Assembly: GCA_002726495.1 (NCBI GenBank)
Contig: PBTH01000059.1
Span: 1 to 41,736, forward strand
Length of the DNA stretch: 41,736 nt
Source of the DNA: Methanobacteriota archaeon
Lineage (GTDB): Archaea; Thermoplasmatota; Poseidoniia; Poseidoniales; Poseidoniaceae
Direction: 5' to 3'
The translations under genes were made by a program, and so were the position numbers. Positions 17,659-26,428 of the stretch are shown here, piece after piece. Each line of letters opens with the position of its first letter. Positions within the stretch are counted from its first letter, which is position 1. The notes below the pieces were generated by a model. It saw only the letters and a list, made by a program, of their open reading frames with translations, was not told the origin of the DNA and searched no databases.

Positions 17659-18948
17659 TTGCACACAATTCTTGACCCATCTCTTGTTAACGATGATGGT
17701 TTGACCGAACAGGCCCAAGACAAAACGGCACCACAGGGGATGCTCTTTTTCCATGCCAAAGAAGGCCAACCTCTGTCAACGCCATGGCAAGTTGCTACGG
17801 CCCGTTCAGCGATGCTCAAGATGTGCGACCTCCCGAAGGGACTCATCGTCGATTGTGCCTGTGGAAGTGGATTACAGCTTGCCGCACATGCTTCAATTCT
17901 TCAACGGCCTGCCCTCGGAATAGAACTCTCGCCGCAACGGGCTCAAGCAAGCGCCAAAAACATGCAAATTGTTGCTCGTCAACTGAAAGCAGAATCAAAA
18001 CCTTGGTTCAAAGAGAGCCGGATATTAGCGGGAGATGGAACTGACGCACCCGGTGCCTTGGAAGTCTTGAGGGGGCATATTGACGCCCCTGTGGCTCTTT
18101 TACATCTTGACCCTGCTCGCCCTCGTAACAGTCGCACTCATGGATTGGATGAAATGCAGCCAAGCCTTGATGACGTATTTGCGGCATGGACGCCGTATTT
18201 TGCAGAACATCCCCGAGGGCCAGCCTTGCTACTGGACCTCTCACCTCGGCTCACCACAGTGCAACGAAATAAGGTAGAAGCGTTGGTTGACAACATTTGG
18301 CCCGGCCTGGGGCGCACATGGGTTTGGACCTCCCGCGGGCGGGGACGTGTGGACCGGCTTGCGTTATGGCTTGGCGCTGCATCCTCAGAAGGAGTTGCCC
18401 GGCGATTCGTACGAATACCGCCGCGTTTAGGAGACGAGCCATTGGTGCTCTCCACGGCATTGGAATCGGATGAGGAAACGTTTCCCAAACTAAATATCTA
18501 CCCTCCTAAACGAGGAGAATATGTTAGCATCCTTGACGCTGCATTGCTCGAGAGCGGTTTGGTTTCAACATGGCTGGAAGGTGTTTCCAAAGAAGGGATG
18601 GGCCGCTGGGCAAGTGTTGATGGGCGCAGACCTCAGCTTCATCACGACCACCCATTGCAGCCGGTAAAGAGGAACGACAACCTGCTCATTCAAGCGACCG
18701 GTAAGGTCGTCGCCTTGATCCGTGAACCTTTATCGGATCAGTCGATAGATGGTCTCGTTGAAATCGCATTGGAGCACAACATGAAATCACTAACGCTCCG
18801 GTTGAACATGGACCCTGCTGACCAACCGAAATGGCAAGGTTCACTGGACCGTCAACTCAGCCGTAGACACGGTGAGCGAGATGGTTTTGTTGCCCAACAT
18901 CCATCCGGGGATGTCTTGCTGTTGTGCGTTTGTCATTCTGAATCGTGA
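17659..18948 (+). CDS. Class I SAM-dependent methyltransferase with THUMP-like C-terminal domain
   Basis: This is a 429-residue protein. The Rossmann methyltransferase core has motif I VDCACGSGLQL (64-74), an acidic end of strand 2 (GIELSP, E89) and a post-strand-4 LDPARP (150-155). The DPAR motif followed by a segment of about 20 residues and LLLDLSPRL is typical of the subgroup with a C-terminal THUMP-like domain; the remaining ~230 residues fit that. These enzymes are suspected RNA methyltransferases, but the substrate is unknown. The start is a TTG 9 bases after the pyrE stop, preceded by a weak GAGGG. The next in-frame ATG (17740) would remove residues that are part of the core. Confidence 0.8.
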   Translation: MHTILDPSLVNDDGLTEQAQDKTAPQGMLFFHAKEGQPLSTPWQVATARSAMLKMCDLPKGLIVDCACGSGLQLAAHASILQRPALGIELSPQRAQASAKNMQIVARQLKAESKPWFKESRILAGDGTDAPGALEVLRGHIDAPVALLHLDPARPRNSRTHGLDEMQPSLDDVFAAWTPYFAEHPRGPALLLDLSPRLTTVQRNKVEALVDNIWPGLGRTWVWTSRGRGRVDRLALWLGAASSEGVARRFVRIPPRLGDEPLVLSTALESDEETFPKLNIYPPKRGEYVSILDAALLESGLVSTWLEGVSKEGMGRWASVDGRRPQLHHDHPLQPVKRNDNLLIQATGKVVALIREPLSDQSIDGLVEIALEHNMKSLTLRLNMDPADQPKWQGSLDRQLSRRHGERDGFVAQHPSGDVLLLCVCHSES

Positions 18949-19075
18949 AAATTAGCCACTAGAAATAGTAGTTTTTGAGACTCAGTGGCGCGAATGTGGC
19001 CATCGCGGTCTTCATATACGGGAGGCAAGTCGGAGGCTTGCTTGACACTATGTGTAAGCGTTGAGGTGAAAGAAC
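18949..19075 (+). promoter_or_regulatory. Upstream region of the S13-S4-S11-Rpo3 cluster
   Basis: A CATATA element at 19013-19018 would place transcription initiation near 19040, leaving a leader of about 35 bases that ends in the ribosome-binding sequence GAGGTGA before the S13 ATG. Two inverted repeats are present: GCCACT/AGTGGC (18955-18960 with 18984-18989) upstream of the box, and GCAAG/CTTGC (19025-19029 with 19037-19041) around the presumed start site. Either could be regulatory; no known ribosomal leader motif is recognised. Confidence 0.4.
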
Positions 19076-19546
19076 ATGGCACGACCAAAGGACGAGGACC
19101 TTGGAGAGGACTTCTCGTACATCCTACGTATGGCAGATACCGATATGGACGGGCTCAAGCCTCTGGCTACCGCCCTAACCTCAGTCAAGGGAGTCGGTCA
19201 CCGCACCGCAACCCAAATCTGTAAAAATACCGGCTTTGATGCTTACAAACTTGCTGGATTCCTCTCCCTTGAACAGCAAGAAGTGTTGCGCCTCGCCATT
19301 GAAAATTATGCTGAGAAAGTTCCATTGTGGATGCTAAACCGACAGCGAGACCTCGAAACCGGTGAAGAAATTCATCTCACCGGGCAACAAGTACGATTCA
19401 CATTGAGCGATGACATCAACCGTCTTCGTACCATGAAGTGCTACCGTGGCGTTCGTCATGCGTCAGGAAACAAAGTCCGCGGCCAGCGAGGCCGGTCAAA
19501 CGGACGCGGTGGACTTACCCTTGGTGTAAGCCGAAAGAAGGTATAA
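19076..19546 (+). CDS. rps13: Ribosomal protein S13 (uS13)
   Basis: This is the 156-residue archaeal-length uS13. The helix-hairpin-helix region ALTSVKGVGHRTATQICK (about 40-57) and the C-terminal tail CYRGVRHASGNKVRGQRGRS match the family. It sits in the head of the small subunit, near the P-site tRNA and inter-subunit bridges. It is first in the cluster, with GAGGTGA 6 bases before the ATG, and is followed after 13 bases by rps4. The N-terminal about 15 residues (KDEDLGEDFSYILRMADTD) are the archaeal/eukaryotic-type extension. Confidence 0.97.
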   Translation: MARPKDEDLGEDFSYILRMADTDMDGLKPLATALTSVKGVGHRTATQICKNTGFDAYKLAGFLSLEQQEVLRLAIENYAEKVPLWMLNRQRDLETGEEIHLTGQQVRFTLSDDINRLRTMKCYRGVRHASGNKVRGQRGRSNGRGGLTLGVSRKKV

Positions 19547-19559
19547 GGAGGAATGAAGT

Positions 19560-20213
19560 ATGGGAGAGCCAAAGTTTTCACGACCTAAATTTGACACACC
19601 TTCTCACCCTTGGAAGGAAGGCCGAATTAAAGAAGAACACGCCATTCAAGCCAATCATGGGCTCAAGAACATGCGTGAAATTTGGAAGGCCAAATCACAA
19701 CTTCGTCGTCATCGACGCCAAGCTATGCGCTTGATCGGTACCGTGGACACCAGCGAAGGTCACGGAAAGCGAGAGATGGAAGATTTGCTCCATTCTCTTC
19801 ACAACAAAGGACTCATCGAGTCCAACGCTAGCCTTGACGATATTCTCTCGCTTGGAACCGAAGACATCCTCAGCCGTCGTCTTCAAGCACAAGTCTACTA
19901 CAAGGGACTCGCATGCTCCATGAAGCAAGCCCGCCAATTGGTCACTCACGGCCAAATCTGCATCGGCGACCAGAAAGTTACCATCCCATCTTACCCCGTC
20001 ACCCGTGACGAAGAAGGTGAACTACGCTACCACTCTTCATCTGCCCTTAACAACCCAGAGCATACCATTCGCAAGGCTATTGAAGGCCGTCGTGAATCTG
20101 CTGAATACAATGAGGAAGAAGTAGACCCTGTTGCAACTCCTGAATTTGCTGGAGAAGTTCAAGCTGCAGGTGAAGCTGCAAATGCTGAAACAACTGACGG
20201 AGGTGCTGAGTGA
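19560..20213 (+). CDS. rps4: Ribosomal protein S4 (uS4)
   Basis: This is a 217-residue archaeal uS4: the N-terminal basic domain ([21 protein letters not shown]), then the S4 RNA-binding domain ([31 protein letters not shown] split across about 100-130). A Glu/Ala-rich acidic tail ends the protein. The protein binds 16S rRNA early in assembly. AAGGAGG overlaps the S13 stop region and lies 8 bases before the ATG. The stop codon overlaps the rps11 start by one base (TGATG). The acidic tail of about 35 residues is longer than in most archaeal S4 proteins. Confidence 0.97.
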   Translation: MGEPKFSRPKFDTPSHPWKEGRIKEEHAIQANHGLKNMREIWKAKSQLRRHRRQAMRLIGTVDTSEGHGKREMEDLLHSLHNKGLIESNASLDDILSLGTEDILSRRLQAQVYYKGLACSMKQARQLVTHGQICIGDQKVTIPSYPVTRDEEGELRYHSSSALNNPEHTIRKAIEGRRESAEYNEEEVDPVATPEFAGEVQAAGEAANAETTDGGAE

Positions 20214-20596
20214 TGTCACGTAAAGCAATTGTCAACATTTTCAGTTCTTACAACAATATTTTGATGACCGCCACCGACCTTACCGGTGCTGAGACCATCA
20301 TCACCTGCAACGGTGGAGAAGTGGTCAAGGCTGGAAAGGATAAGGGTGGTCAATTCGCTGCAACACGTTCCGCAGAACGCCTTGCAGATGCCTTGCGAGA
20401 CAAGGAATTTACCGAACTCATCGTCAAATACCGAGCCCCAGGAGGCAACCTCTCCAACAACACTGGGCCCGGTGCACAAGCGGCTATTCGAGCCCTGACC
20501 CGTGCTGGTATGACCATTTCTCGTATTGAGGATGTCACGCCTATCGCTCACGACGGTACCAAGAAAAAGGGTGGACGCCGTGGACGCCGTGTCTGA
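20213..20596 (+). CDS. rps11: Ribosomal protein S11 (uS11)
   Basis: This is a 127-residue uS11 from the ATG at 20213. Family features are [19 protein letters not shown], the [15 protein letters not shown] segment, and the C-terminal [20 protein letters not shown]. It lies on the platform of the small subunit. GGAGGTG inside the end of rps4 lies 7 bases before the start, and the start codon overlaps the rps4 stop, so translation is probably coupled. Its own TGA overlaps an ATG of the next gene in the same way. Confidence 0.97.
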   Translation: MSRKAIVNIFSSYNNILMTATDLTGAETIITCNGGEVVKAGKDKGGQFAATRSAERLADALRDKEFTELIVKYRAPGGNLSNNTGPGAQAAIRALTRAGMTISRIEDVTPIAHDGTKKKGGRRGRRV

Positions 20597-20601
20597 TGAA
20601 A

Positions 20602-20608
20602 AAGGTGA
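20602..20608 (+). promoter_or_regulatory. Ribosome-binding site deciding the rpo3 start
   Basis: AAGGTGA lies 5 bases before the ATG at 20614. The earlier ATG at 20596 overlaps the rps11 stop but would place this strong site inside the coding region, so 20614 is preferred. Confidence 0.6.
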
Positions 20609-20613
20609 ACATC

Positions 20614-21546
20614 ATGAAGACTGAAATCATAGAAGGCTGGCCCCGTGGTCATGAAATCCGAATCCTCATCAGCAATACTGATGCTGCTCAAGTAAATGCC
20701 ATCCGTAGGGCACTCATCGCTGATGTCCCAAAGTTGGCGATCACACGAGTTGACTTTTCTCAAGGAGTCACTCAAGACAACAAGGGTGATGTCGTAGAAT
20801 CTGTCAACGTTCTACCTGATGAAGTTCTTGCACACCGATTGGCCATGATTCCAATTCCAACTCACCAAGAAGAAGGATTGGTATTCCCTGATGAATGTGT
20901 CAACTGCAAAGATGTTGTTGAGAAGGACAAGGGCTGCCCAATGTGTCAAGTCCTCTACACCCTCTCTGCTCGAGGCCCCTCTGCAGATTCAGAAGAACAA
21001 TACAAGACAGTCTATGCTGGAGACATCACCACCATCTCAGATCCTGTCTTTGATATTCTTCCAGAGCACAAGCAAATACCACTCACCATTCTCGCCCCTG
21101 GCCAGTTCTTGGAATTCTATGCATTCGCAGTACTCGGCCGTGGCCGAGATCATGCAAAGTGGAGCCCCGCCGCTGCAGTCGGCTTCCAGCCTCACCAAAT
21201 CGCTGTCCTCAAGAAGCCGAAGAAGGCAAGTGTCCTCTTCAATTTGGGACTCAAAACATCAGATGGAAAGGACATTGATGCCAAACTGTTTGGAAAGGAT
21301 AAGAAAATCACAAACATCAACCATGTACTTGACCTTGAGAAGGCCCTTCACCAAGTTGGAGAAGGCACAGGCCGAGATGGTGATTTCGACAATGCAATCA
21401 TTATGGAAAATGTAGAGAATGCCTATGTATTCTCATACGAAACTGACGGAAGTTTGGACCCAGTCACGGCTTTCAACATGGCACTGGGAGAACTGAACCA
21501 GCGCTTCGTAGACCTTGGCGAAGACATTGTGTCCGCTTTGGCTTGA
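20614..21546 (+). CDS. rpoD: RNA polymerase subunit D (Rpo3)
   Basis: This is the archaeal alpha-like subunit Rpo3, the equivalent of bacterial alpha and eukaryotic Rpb3, which pairs with subunit L to nucleate the polymerase. Visible are NAIRRALIADVP, the family motif LPDEVLAHRLAMIPI, and a four-cysteine insert CVNC...CPMC (C101, C104, C114, C117 counted from the ATG at 20596). That insert corresponds to the Fe-S or zinc domain present in a subset of archaeal Rpo3 proteins. Four cysteines allow one metal site, not the two clusters seen in some methanogens. The usual archaeal followers L18e, L13, S9 and RpoN are absent; pantoate kinase comes next. Confidence 0.95.
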   Translation: MKTEIIEGWPRGHEIRILISNTDAAQVNAIRRALIADVPKLAITRVDFSQGVTQDNKGDVVESVNVLPDEVLAHRLAMIPIPTHQEEGLVFPDECVNCKDVVEKDKGCPMCQVLYTLSARGPSADSEEQYKTVYAGDITTISDPVFDILPEHKQIPLTILAPGQFLEFYAFAVLGRGRDHAKWSPAAAVGFQPHQIAVLKKPKKASVLFNLGLKTSDGKDIDAKLFGKDKKITNINHVLDLEKALHQVGEGTGRDGDFDNAIIMENVENAYVFSYETDGSLDPVTAFNMALGELNQRFVDLGEDIVSALA

Positions 21547-21611
21547 ACGAGCGACGCTCTTCCACGCAGCCTTCATGACTGATGGCGCCAACCACTTCAT
21601 GAGGCGAGCCA

Positions 21612-22673
21612 GTGATTGAGCATCGGTCAGGGGGACATATTACTCTCCTGTTTTCCATTGACAAATCGCACCGTTTACCGCGCTCCCAAGGAAGTTTGGG
21701 TGCTGGTTTTACCATTCAACATGGAGTGGTCATCCAAGCAAGGTTGACCACGCTTGAGCCAACTGAGTTGAAAGTTTTCGCTGGAAGTGAACCAGAAGGA
21801 AAAAGAATTGAAGAAAAACTTGCACCGATCAGCCTCAACATTGTCGACTCAAACGGTGAATCTGTGGAGGATTCAAGTCTCTACCTTGACCTAATTGAGG
21901 GGTGCCGCAGTGCAACCCTGCTACGACCGCATGAAGGCATTGAAGCTGATATCAAAATCGAATGTCCCTTGAGCCAAGGGCTGGGGATGTCCGCTGCTGG
22001 GCTGATGGCGATGGGAAATGTGATTCATCAGCTCACTGGAAGAGGACGATTGAATCAGTACTACAAAATTGCACATCGTATTGAACGAAAACATGGTTCT
22101 GGACTTGGCGATGTCCTCGCCGCATCGGTAGGTGGCGTTGAATTGCGGCTTCAACCTGGGGCGCCGGGGTGGCCAGGACAAGCGGTGAGCTTTGACGCCG
22201 ACATTCCGGTAGTATTGGTGTGGGAAAGCGGTGGAGCCAAGCATACCTCTGACTACATCGATAACCCGGAGTGGCAACATTCGATCACTCAAGCAGGAAT
22301 GTCTTGTATGGACTCACTGCGAAAAGGTGAGTGGGATGAAAATAAATGGGCATTATTACTTGATGAATCACAGAACTTTGCTGACCAATCTGGAATGATG
22401 GAAGAAACCATTCGGGCTCAACTCCGACAAACTGTTGATGCTGTGATTGCAGAACAAGGGCTTCATCATCACCTTGCTGCAAGGATGTGCATGTTGGGGA
22501 CTTCTGTTGCAGTAGTGCCTAAAAACCTAGATGAACTTCCTAAAGACGAGGACTTAACACGATTCATGGAAGGACTCTCAAACACTGGACTTGGCGTATT
22601 GCTCAGCCACATTGCACCCGTCACAACCCTTCATCAAACACAGAGAGATCAAGAGGGCTTGCATCGAGCATAG
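21612..22673 (+). CDS. Pantoate kinase-like GHMP kinase
   Basis: This 353-residue GHMP-superfamily protein resembles archaeal pantoate kinase, which acts with phosphopantothenate synthetase to make coenzyme A precursors. It shows the RGSxGAG-like start (LPRSQGSLGAGFTIQHGV, 22-39) and the GHMP ATP-binding motif PLSQGLGMSAAG (119-130). A central HGSGLGDVLAASVGGVELR segment typical of pantoate kinases is also present. The start is a GTG; ATG codons just upstream are out of frame or run into stops. The partner synthetase is not in the window. Its 3' end overlaps the convergent nuclease gene by 53 bases. Confidence 0.82.
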   Translation: MIEHRSGGHITLLFSIDKSHRLPRSQGSLGAGFTIQHGVVIQARLTTLEPTELKVFAGSEPEGKRIEEKLAPISLNIVDSNGESVEDSSLYLDLIEGCRSATLLRPHEGIEADIKIECPLSQGLGMSAAGLMAMGNVIHQLTGRGRLNQYYKIAHRIERKHGSGLGDVLAASVGGVELRLQPGAPGWPGQAVSFDADIPVVLVWESGGAKHTSDYIDNPEWQHSITQAGMSCMDSLRKGEWDENKWALLLDESQNFADQSGMMEETIRAQLRQTVDAVIAEQGLHHHLAARMCMLGTSVAVVPKNLDELPKDEDLTRFMEGLSNTGLGVLLSHIAPVTTLHQTQRDQEGLHRA

Positions 22674-23658
22674 TGACGCCGGGAATGTAGAGGTTTTCGG
22701 AAAAACCGTGGCGATAGACAATCGCTCCACTCCCCCATTCATCGATGTAGCGTAACATCTGCTTCTTTGTTTTCTTCCGTTGAAAATCAACGTCACCACC
22801 GTAGAAATGTTTGGCATCAATCCATGAGACTGGTCGGCCGTTGATGATGACATGATCCAAAAATAACAGATCGGGTGTACGGATTGGACGGCCGTGTTCT
22901 GCCTTTTGCTCCGCTACCATTTCCGGTTGCCTGCGGAGACGCACACCTTGTTCCTCAAACCAATCAGCAAGCACATCTTCAAACAAATCAGCCCTCACTT
23001 GGGTTTCGGATTGGTCCACATTTGAAACTCGGTCTGCTGCTTCAGCGGCTTTGAATTCATCTTGTTCGCGCTGTTTCATTGAAGACGGTGAGCGCAAACT
23101 GTCCTTGATCTTGTTCTTTGACCATCCATTTGCCTCAAGTACTGCCCGAAACACATTCATTGGCGGGAAATCAAAATTTCTTGAAAGTTCTACGATTGAA
23201 GTACCTGACCTGTACTTTGCTGCCATTTGCTTTGCTTTGGATTTGAGTTTGCCGTGGGAATACACTGTTTTTTGTTGGAGAAGGGCCGAGCGCAGTGATA
23301 GAGCCTGATCCAAGGACATGTTTTGCCCCTTCACAAATTCCGCTATCTCGTCGAGACGCTCATCTTCAACCCAGCCGAACTCTCCACGACGCATGACGAC
23401 ACCTGCTACCCGTTCTTCAGATGAAAGAGGGACGGGGGAAAGAACCCAGTCAAATGAAAACGTCCGGGGTTCTTCCATCTCCGAAGGGAAACCCATGGGG
23501 CTGGGCTTTACATCAAAGCGTTTTTCCGCTTTCTCGTCCATCGTTTGGACTTCATCTTTATGCCGTTCTTCAAGGGCAATCTTGCGGGTACTGCCGTATC
23601 TTTTTTGACGATTTGAGGGTCGGTTTGACCGCCGGTCTCGAGATCCTTGGCGACCCAT
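22621..23658 (-). CDS. TPD-motif nuclease-like protein (CDIN1/C15orf41 homologue)
   Basis: The C-terminal domain has the two hallmarks of the TPD family: RTPDLLFLDH (TPD at residues 261-263) and SWIDAKHFYG (D281 to K283), the Asp...DxK arrangement of a PD-(D/E)xK nuclease fold. A helical segment before it, VELSRNFDFPPMNVFRAVL, is the HTH-like part that also occurs in this family. The human member, CDIN1, is a gene of congenital dyserythropoietic anaemia type I; archaeal homologues exist but their role is poorly known. A GTG at 23709 would add a basic N-terminus; ATG 23658 is preferred (345 aa). Confidence 0.8.
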   Translation of the reverse strand: MGRQGSRDRRSNRPSNRQKRYGSTRKIALEERHKDEVQTMDEKAEKRFDVKPSPMGFPSEMEEPRTFSFDWVLSPVPLSSEERVAGVVMRRGEFGWVEDERLDEIAEFVKGQNMSLDQALSLRSALLQQKTVYSHGKLKSKAKQMAAKYRSGTSIVELSRNFDFPPMNVFRAVLEANGWSKNKIKDSLRSPSSMKQREQDEFKAAEAADRVSNVDQSETQVRADLFEDVLADWFEEQGVRLRRQPEMVAEQKAEHGRPIRTPDLLFLDHVIINGRPVSWIDAKHFYGGDVDFQRKKTKKQMLRYIDEWGSGAIVYRHGFSENLYIPGVTMLDASPLDLSVFDEGL

Positions 23659-23731
23659 AATCCAAGTTTTACGCCGACACCCTTTCAATTCTCGCTTTGA
23701 TTGGGACACACATTAAACGCGAGAGGTTCTT

Positions 23732-26428
23732 ATGGAAGACGCCCCTGCAAAGTTCATGCGCTTGCACGCCCTAACGCCCCTCCTAACGGCTTTGTTGCTC
23801 ACCATGAGCCTCGTGCCTGTTGGGGAAAGCGATGGTTATGCGCCGCTAAATGATGATGTTACCATCTCGTTTTCATCTGAAAACAACAGTACTGCTGGTT
23901 GGTTCGTTGGGGCTGGCGGACAAAGTAACGAACGAATCGGCGGCATGCTCCCTTTGGCTAACGGACAATTCGTCGTCACAGGTTCCTTCGAATCCAGCAT
24001 TCTCTTCCACGGAGATGTTGAGAGTTATTCAAGCAACGACAGTGGTTTTGGAGAGGATTTCTATGTTGCATGGATTAATGAAAATGGTACATGGAACAGA
24101 ACGCTATCTGGAGGCAGTTCCGGCTTGGATGTAATCAGCCACTCAGCATCACTTTCCGATGGGACAATTGTCGTTGCTGGAGTGTTTTGTGGACTTTCCT
24201 ACCTGGAAGTGTGCAACATGACATTGGGGCAATTAAGCCCGCTCATATCATCAACATCTGAACTGGGAGGTGCCTTTCTCGCGGCCCTTAGCCCTGAAGG
24301 AGATTGGCTATGGGCAAATTCAATTTCTAACGAGAATGAAATGTATGTAATGGACCTCATGGTGACGCAATCAGACCAAATCCACCTCGCTGTAAATCAT
24401 CGCGGTTCGTTTGATGTTGCCAGTGGAACGGTCATGGGTGGAGAAATTGAGCAGGCCGCCATCATCGTTCACGATGATGTTGGCCAGGTAATCAACCACC
24501 ATTCTACCTTTTCAACGAGCCCGATTGAAATGTATGGGTCCCTTTGCGAAGATGGTTTCGGTTCAACTTATTTTGCTCTCAACTTTGATGAATTCATAGC
24601 GTTTGATGAACATGTTTCATCCAGCAATGGTACAGTTGACATCGCGATCGCCAACTATGATCAAAGCGGTTGGAAGTGGAGCAGTAGTGCAGGCGGAGAC
24701 GGAGATGATTCCGTTGCCGACTGCGTTGGAGTTGACGCTGGTGGACTCAGGGTAATCGGTGATTTTAACCAACAAATGGCCTTTGGCAACCATTCGACAT
24801 CCGTCCCCGTATGGTATGATTTCTACGATGCCAGTATAAGCAACGCCGGTGAATGGCTTCGTGCTGATTCTTTTGGAGGAGTCGGTGCAGAACACGCTCA
24901 CCGGATCCAATTGACTCCTCAAGGAGACGCCATTATACTCGGGAAAATGTCTGGGGCCTTGACGCTTGGAGTGAATTCACTGAATGACCAAGACGGGATT
25001 AACGATGGAGAACATTACGATATTTTCTTGGGCCAACGATTGGTCAACGGAACTTGGGATTGGGCCATTGCAGGAGGGGGCGACGGTAACGATCTGCCTC
25101 AACACTTGGCGTTTAATGCCGAAGGCTCACCTGTTATTGGTTTTCTTTCTAACGACGATGCCACCGTCATGTCACATCAACTCAACCATGACTACGAATA
25201 TGACATGGGCGTTTGGATGTACGTAACAGATCTTGACTTGGATGGTGTCGTTGACGGAATGGACAATTGTCCGCGATTGGCCAACTCACAGCAAGAGAAT
25301 CACGATGGTGATGTGTACGGTGATTTCTGTGATAACGACGATGATAATGACGGGAAACTTGACCTTGAAGACGATTGTGATGCAAGCTTCGTCGGATGGA
25401 TAAGCAGTTCAATAACCGACCATGACGATGATGGGTGCCGTGATGCAACCGAAGACTATGACGATGATAATGATGGGATTTTTGATGTTAATGACCTCTG
25501 CCAGCGAGGGCCTGTTGGATGGATTTCAACGATTGAAAACGATGTAGAACAGGACGGTTGCTCAGATATTGATGGCGATGAAGATGGATTTGTTGACCAA
25601 CTTGATAATTGCCCGACAATGGCCAATCCCACCCAATCCGACCTCGACAATGACGGAATGGGAGACCCGTGTGATATTGACAAAGATGGTGATGGCATTA
25701 GCATTCCAGATGATGCGTGCCCCAATGATGTAGACCCATGGATTTCTGAACTCGGTAATGACTACGACCGTGATGGCTGTAGAGATTCGACCAACGATAA
25801 TGATGACGATAACGATGGAGTAATGGACAGTCTTGATTCCTGCCTGCTTGGTGAAAAAGGATGGTATTTGGAGGGTTCAACCGTGGACCATGATGAAGAC
25901 GGTTGCCTTGATAGCACTGAGGATGATGATGACGATAATGATGGATTCAAAGACCCTCTTGATGGATGCCCCAAGGGAATCATCGGAAGTTCAAGCGCGG
26001 GACAAGATGTGGACGAGGACGGTTGTATTGATGCCATTGAAGATGACGATGATGACCAAGATGGTGTTCTTGATGCCCTGGATGACTGCCCGTCAACAAA
26101 AAGTACAGAAAGTGCAAATTTTGATGGTTGCAGTCAATATCAACTTGATGGAGATGGTGATGGAATTAGCAATGCGTACGATTTCTGCCTAAATACCGAG
26201 CCAGGGAGGGTCGTTGATGCCCGTGGATGTGAAGTTTCCTTGGACAGCGCTTCGGGAGAAAACGATGATGATGGTATCAAGTTGTCAACCGTGTTGTTTA
26301 TTCTGGCAACAGGGCTTATTGGTTGGGCTGTTGTAACATCCATGCGTCGTCCACAACTCGCACCGAGACCTCCACAGCGACCGAAAGATATTGCCATCAT
26401 TCAATCTCTTGATGAAGAAAGTGAGTGA
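23732..26428 (+). CDS. Large secreted, membrane-anchored protein with propeller-like repeats and Asp-rich calcium-binding repeats
   Basis: This is an 898-residue surface protein. It has a signal peptide (LTPLLTALLLTMSLVPVG). About 470 residues of repeated strands of the form G-x-W-x-W and AGGDGDD, like SBBP or other beta-propeller repeats, follow. About 320 residues of thrombospondin type-3-like repeats (DxDxDG and DNCP) come next. The protein ends with one membrane helix (LSTVLFILATGLIGWAVVTS) and a Pro/Arg-rich cytoplasmic tail. The Asp-rich loops are expected to bind calcium. GAGAGG lies just before the ATG. Function is unknown; adhesion or sensing at the cell surface is a guess. Its stop abuts the leuS stop. 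Confidence 0.85.
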   Translation: MEDAPAKFMRLHALTPLLTALLLTMSLVPVGESDGYAPLNDDVTISFSSENNSTAGWFVGAGGQSNERIGGMLPLANGQFVVTGSFESSILFHGDVESYSSNDSGFGEDFYVAWINENGTWNRTLSGGSSGLDVISHSASLSDGTIVVAGVFCGLSYLEVCNMTLGQLSPLISSTSELGGAFLAALSPEGDWLWANSISNENEMYVMDLMVTQSDQIHLAVNHRGSFDVASGTVMGGEIEQAAIIVHDDVGQVINHHSTFSTSPIEMYGSLCEDGFGSTYFALNFDEFIAFDEHVSSSNGTVDIAIANYDQSGWKWSSSAGGDGDDSVADCVGVDAGGLRVIGDFNQQMAFGNHSTSVPVWYDFYDASISNAGEWLRADSFGGVGAEHAHRIQLTPQGDAIILGKMSGALTLGVNSLNDQDGINDGEHYDIFLGQRLVNGTWDWAIAGGGDGNDLPQHLAFNAEGSPVIGFLSNDDATVMSHQLNHDYEYDMGVWMYVTDLDLDGVVDGMDNCPRLANSQQENHDGDVYGDFCDNDDDNDGKLDLEDDCDASFVGWISSSITDHDDDGCRDATEDYDDDNDGIFDVNDLCQRGPVGWISTIENDVEQDGCSDIDGDEDGFVDQLDNCPTMANPTQSDLDNDGMGDPCDIDKDGDGISIPDDACPNDVDPWISELGNDYDRDGCRDSTNDNDDDNDGVMDSLDSCLLGEKGWYLEGSTVDHDEDGCLDSTEDDDDDNDGFKDPLDGCPKGIIGSSSAGQDVDEDGCIDAIEDDDDDQDGVLDALDDCPSTKSTESANFDGCSQYQLDGDGDGISNAYDFCLNTEPGRVVDARGCEVSLDSASGENDDDGIKLSTVLFILATGLIGWAVVTSMRRPQLAPRPPQRPKDIAIIQSLDEESE
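25228..26180 (+). repeat. Degenerate tandem repeats coding Asp-rich type-3 repeats
   Basis: Within the 898-residue gene, GATGATGA-like tracts recur wherever the protein has DDDxDG and DxDGC units, in repeats of roughly 35-40 codons (consensus elements D-DNDG-D--D-C--G--GW, then D-D-DGC-D). The repetition is at protein level and degenerate in DNA, so this is a coding repeat and not a separate element. Confidence 0.75.
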
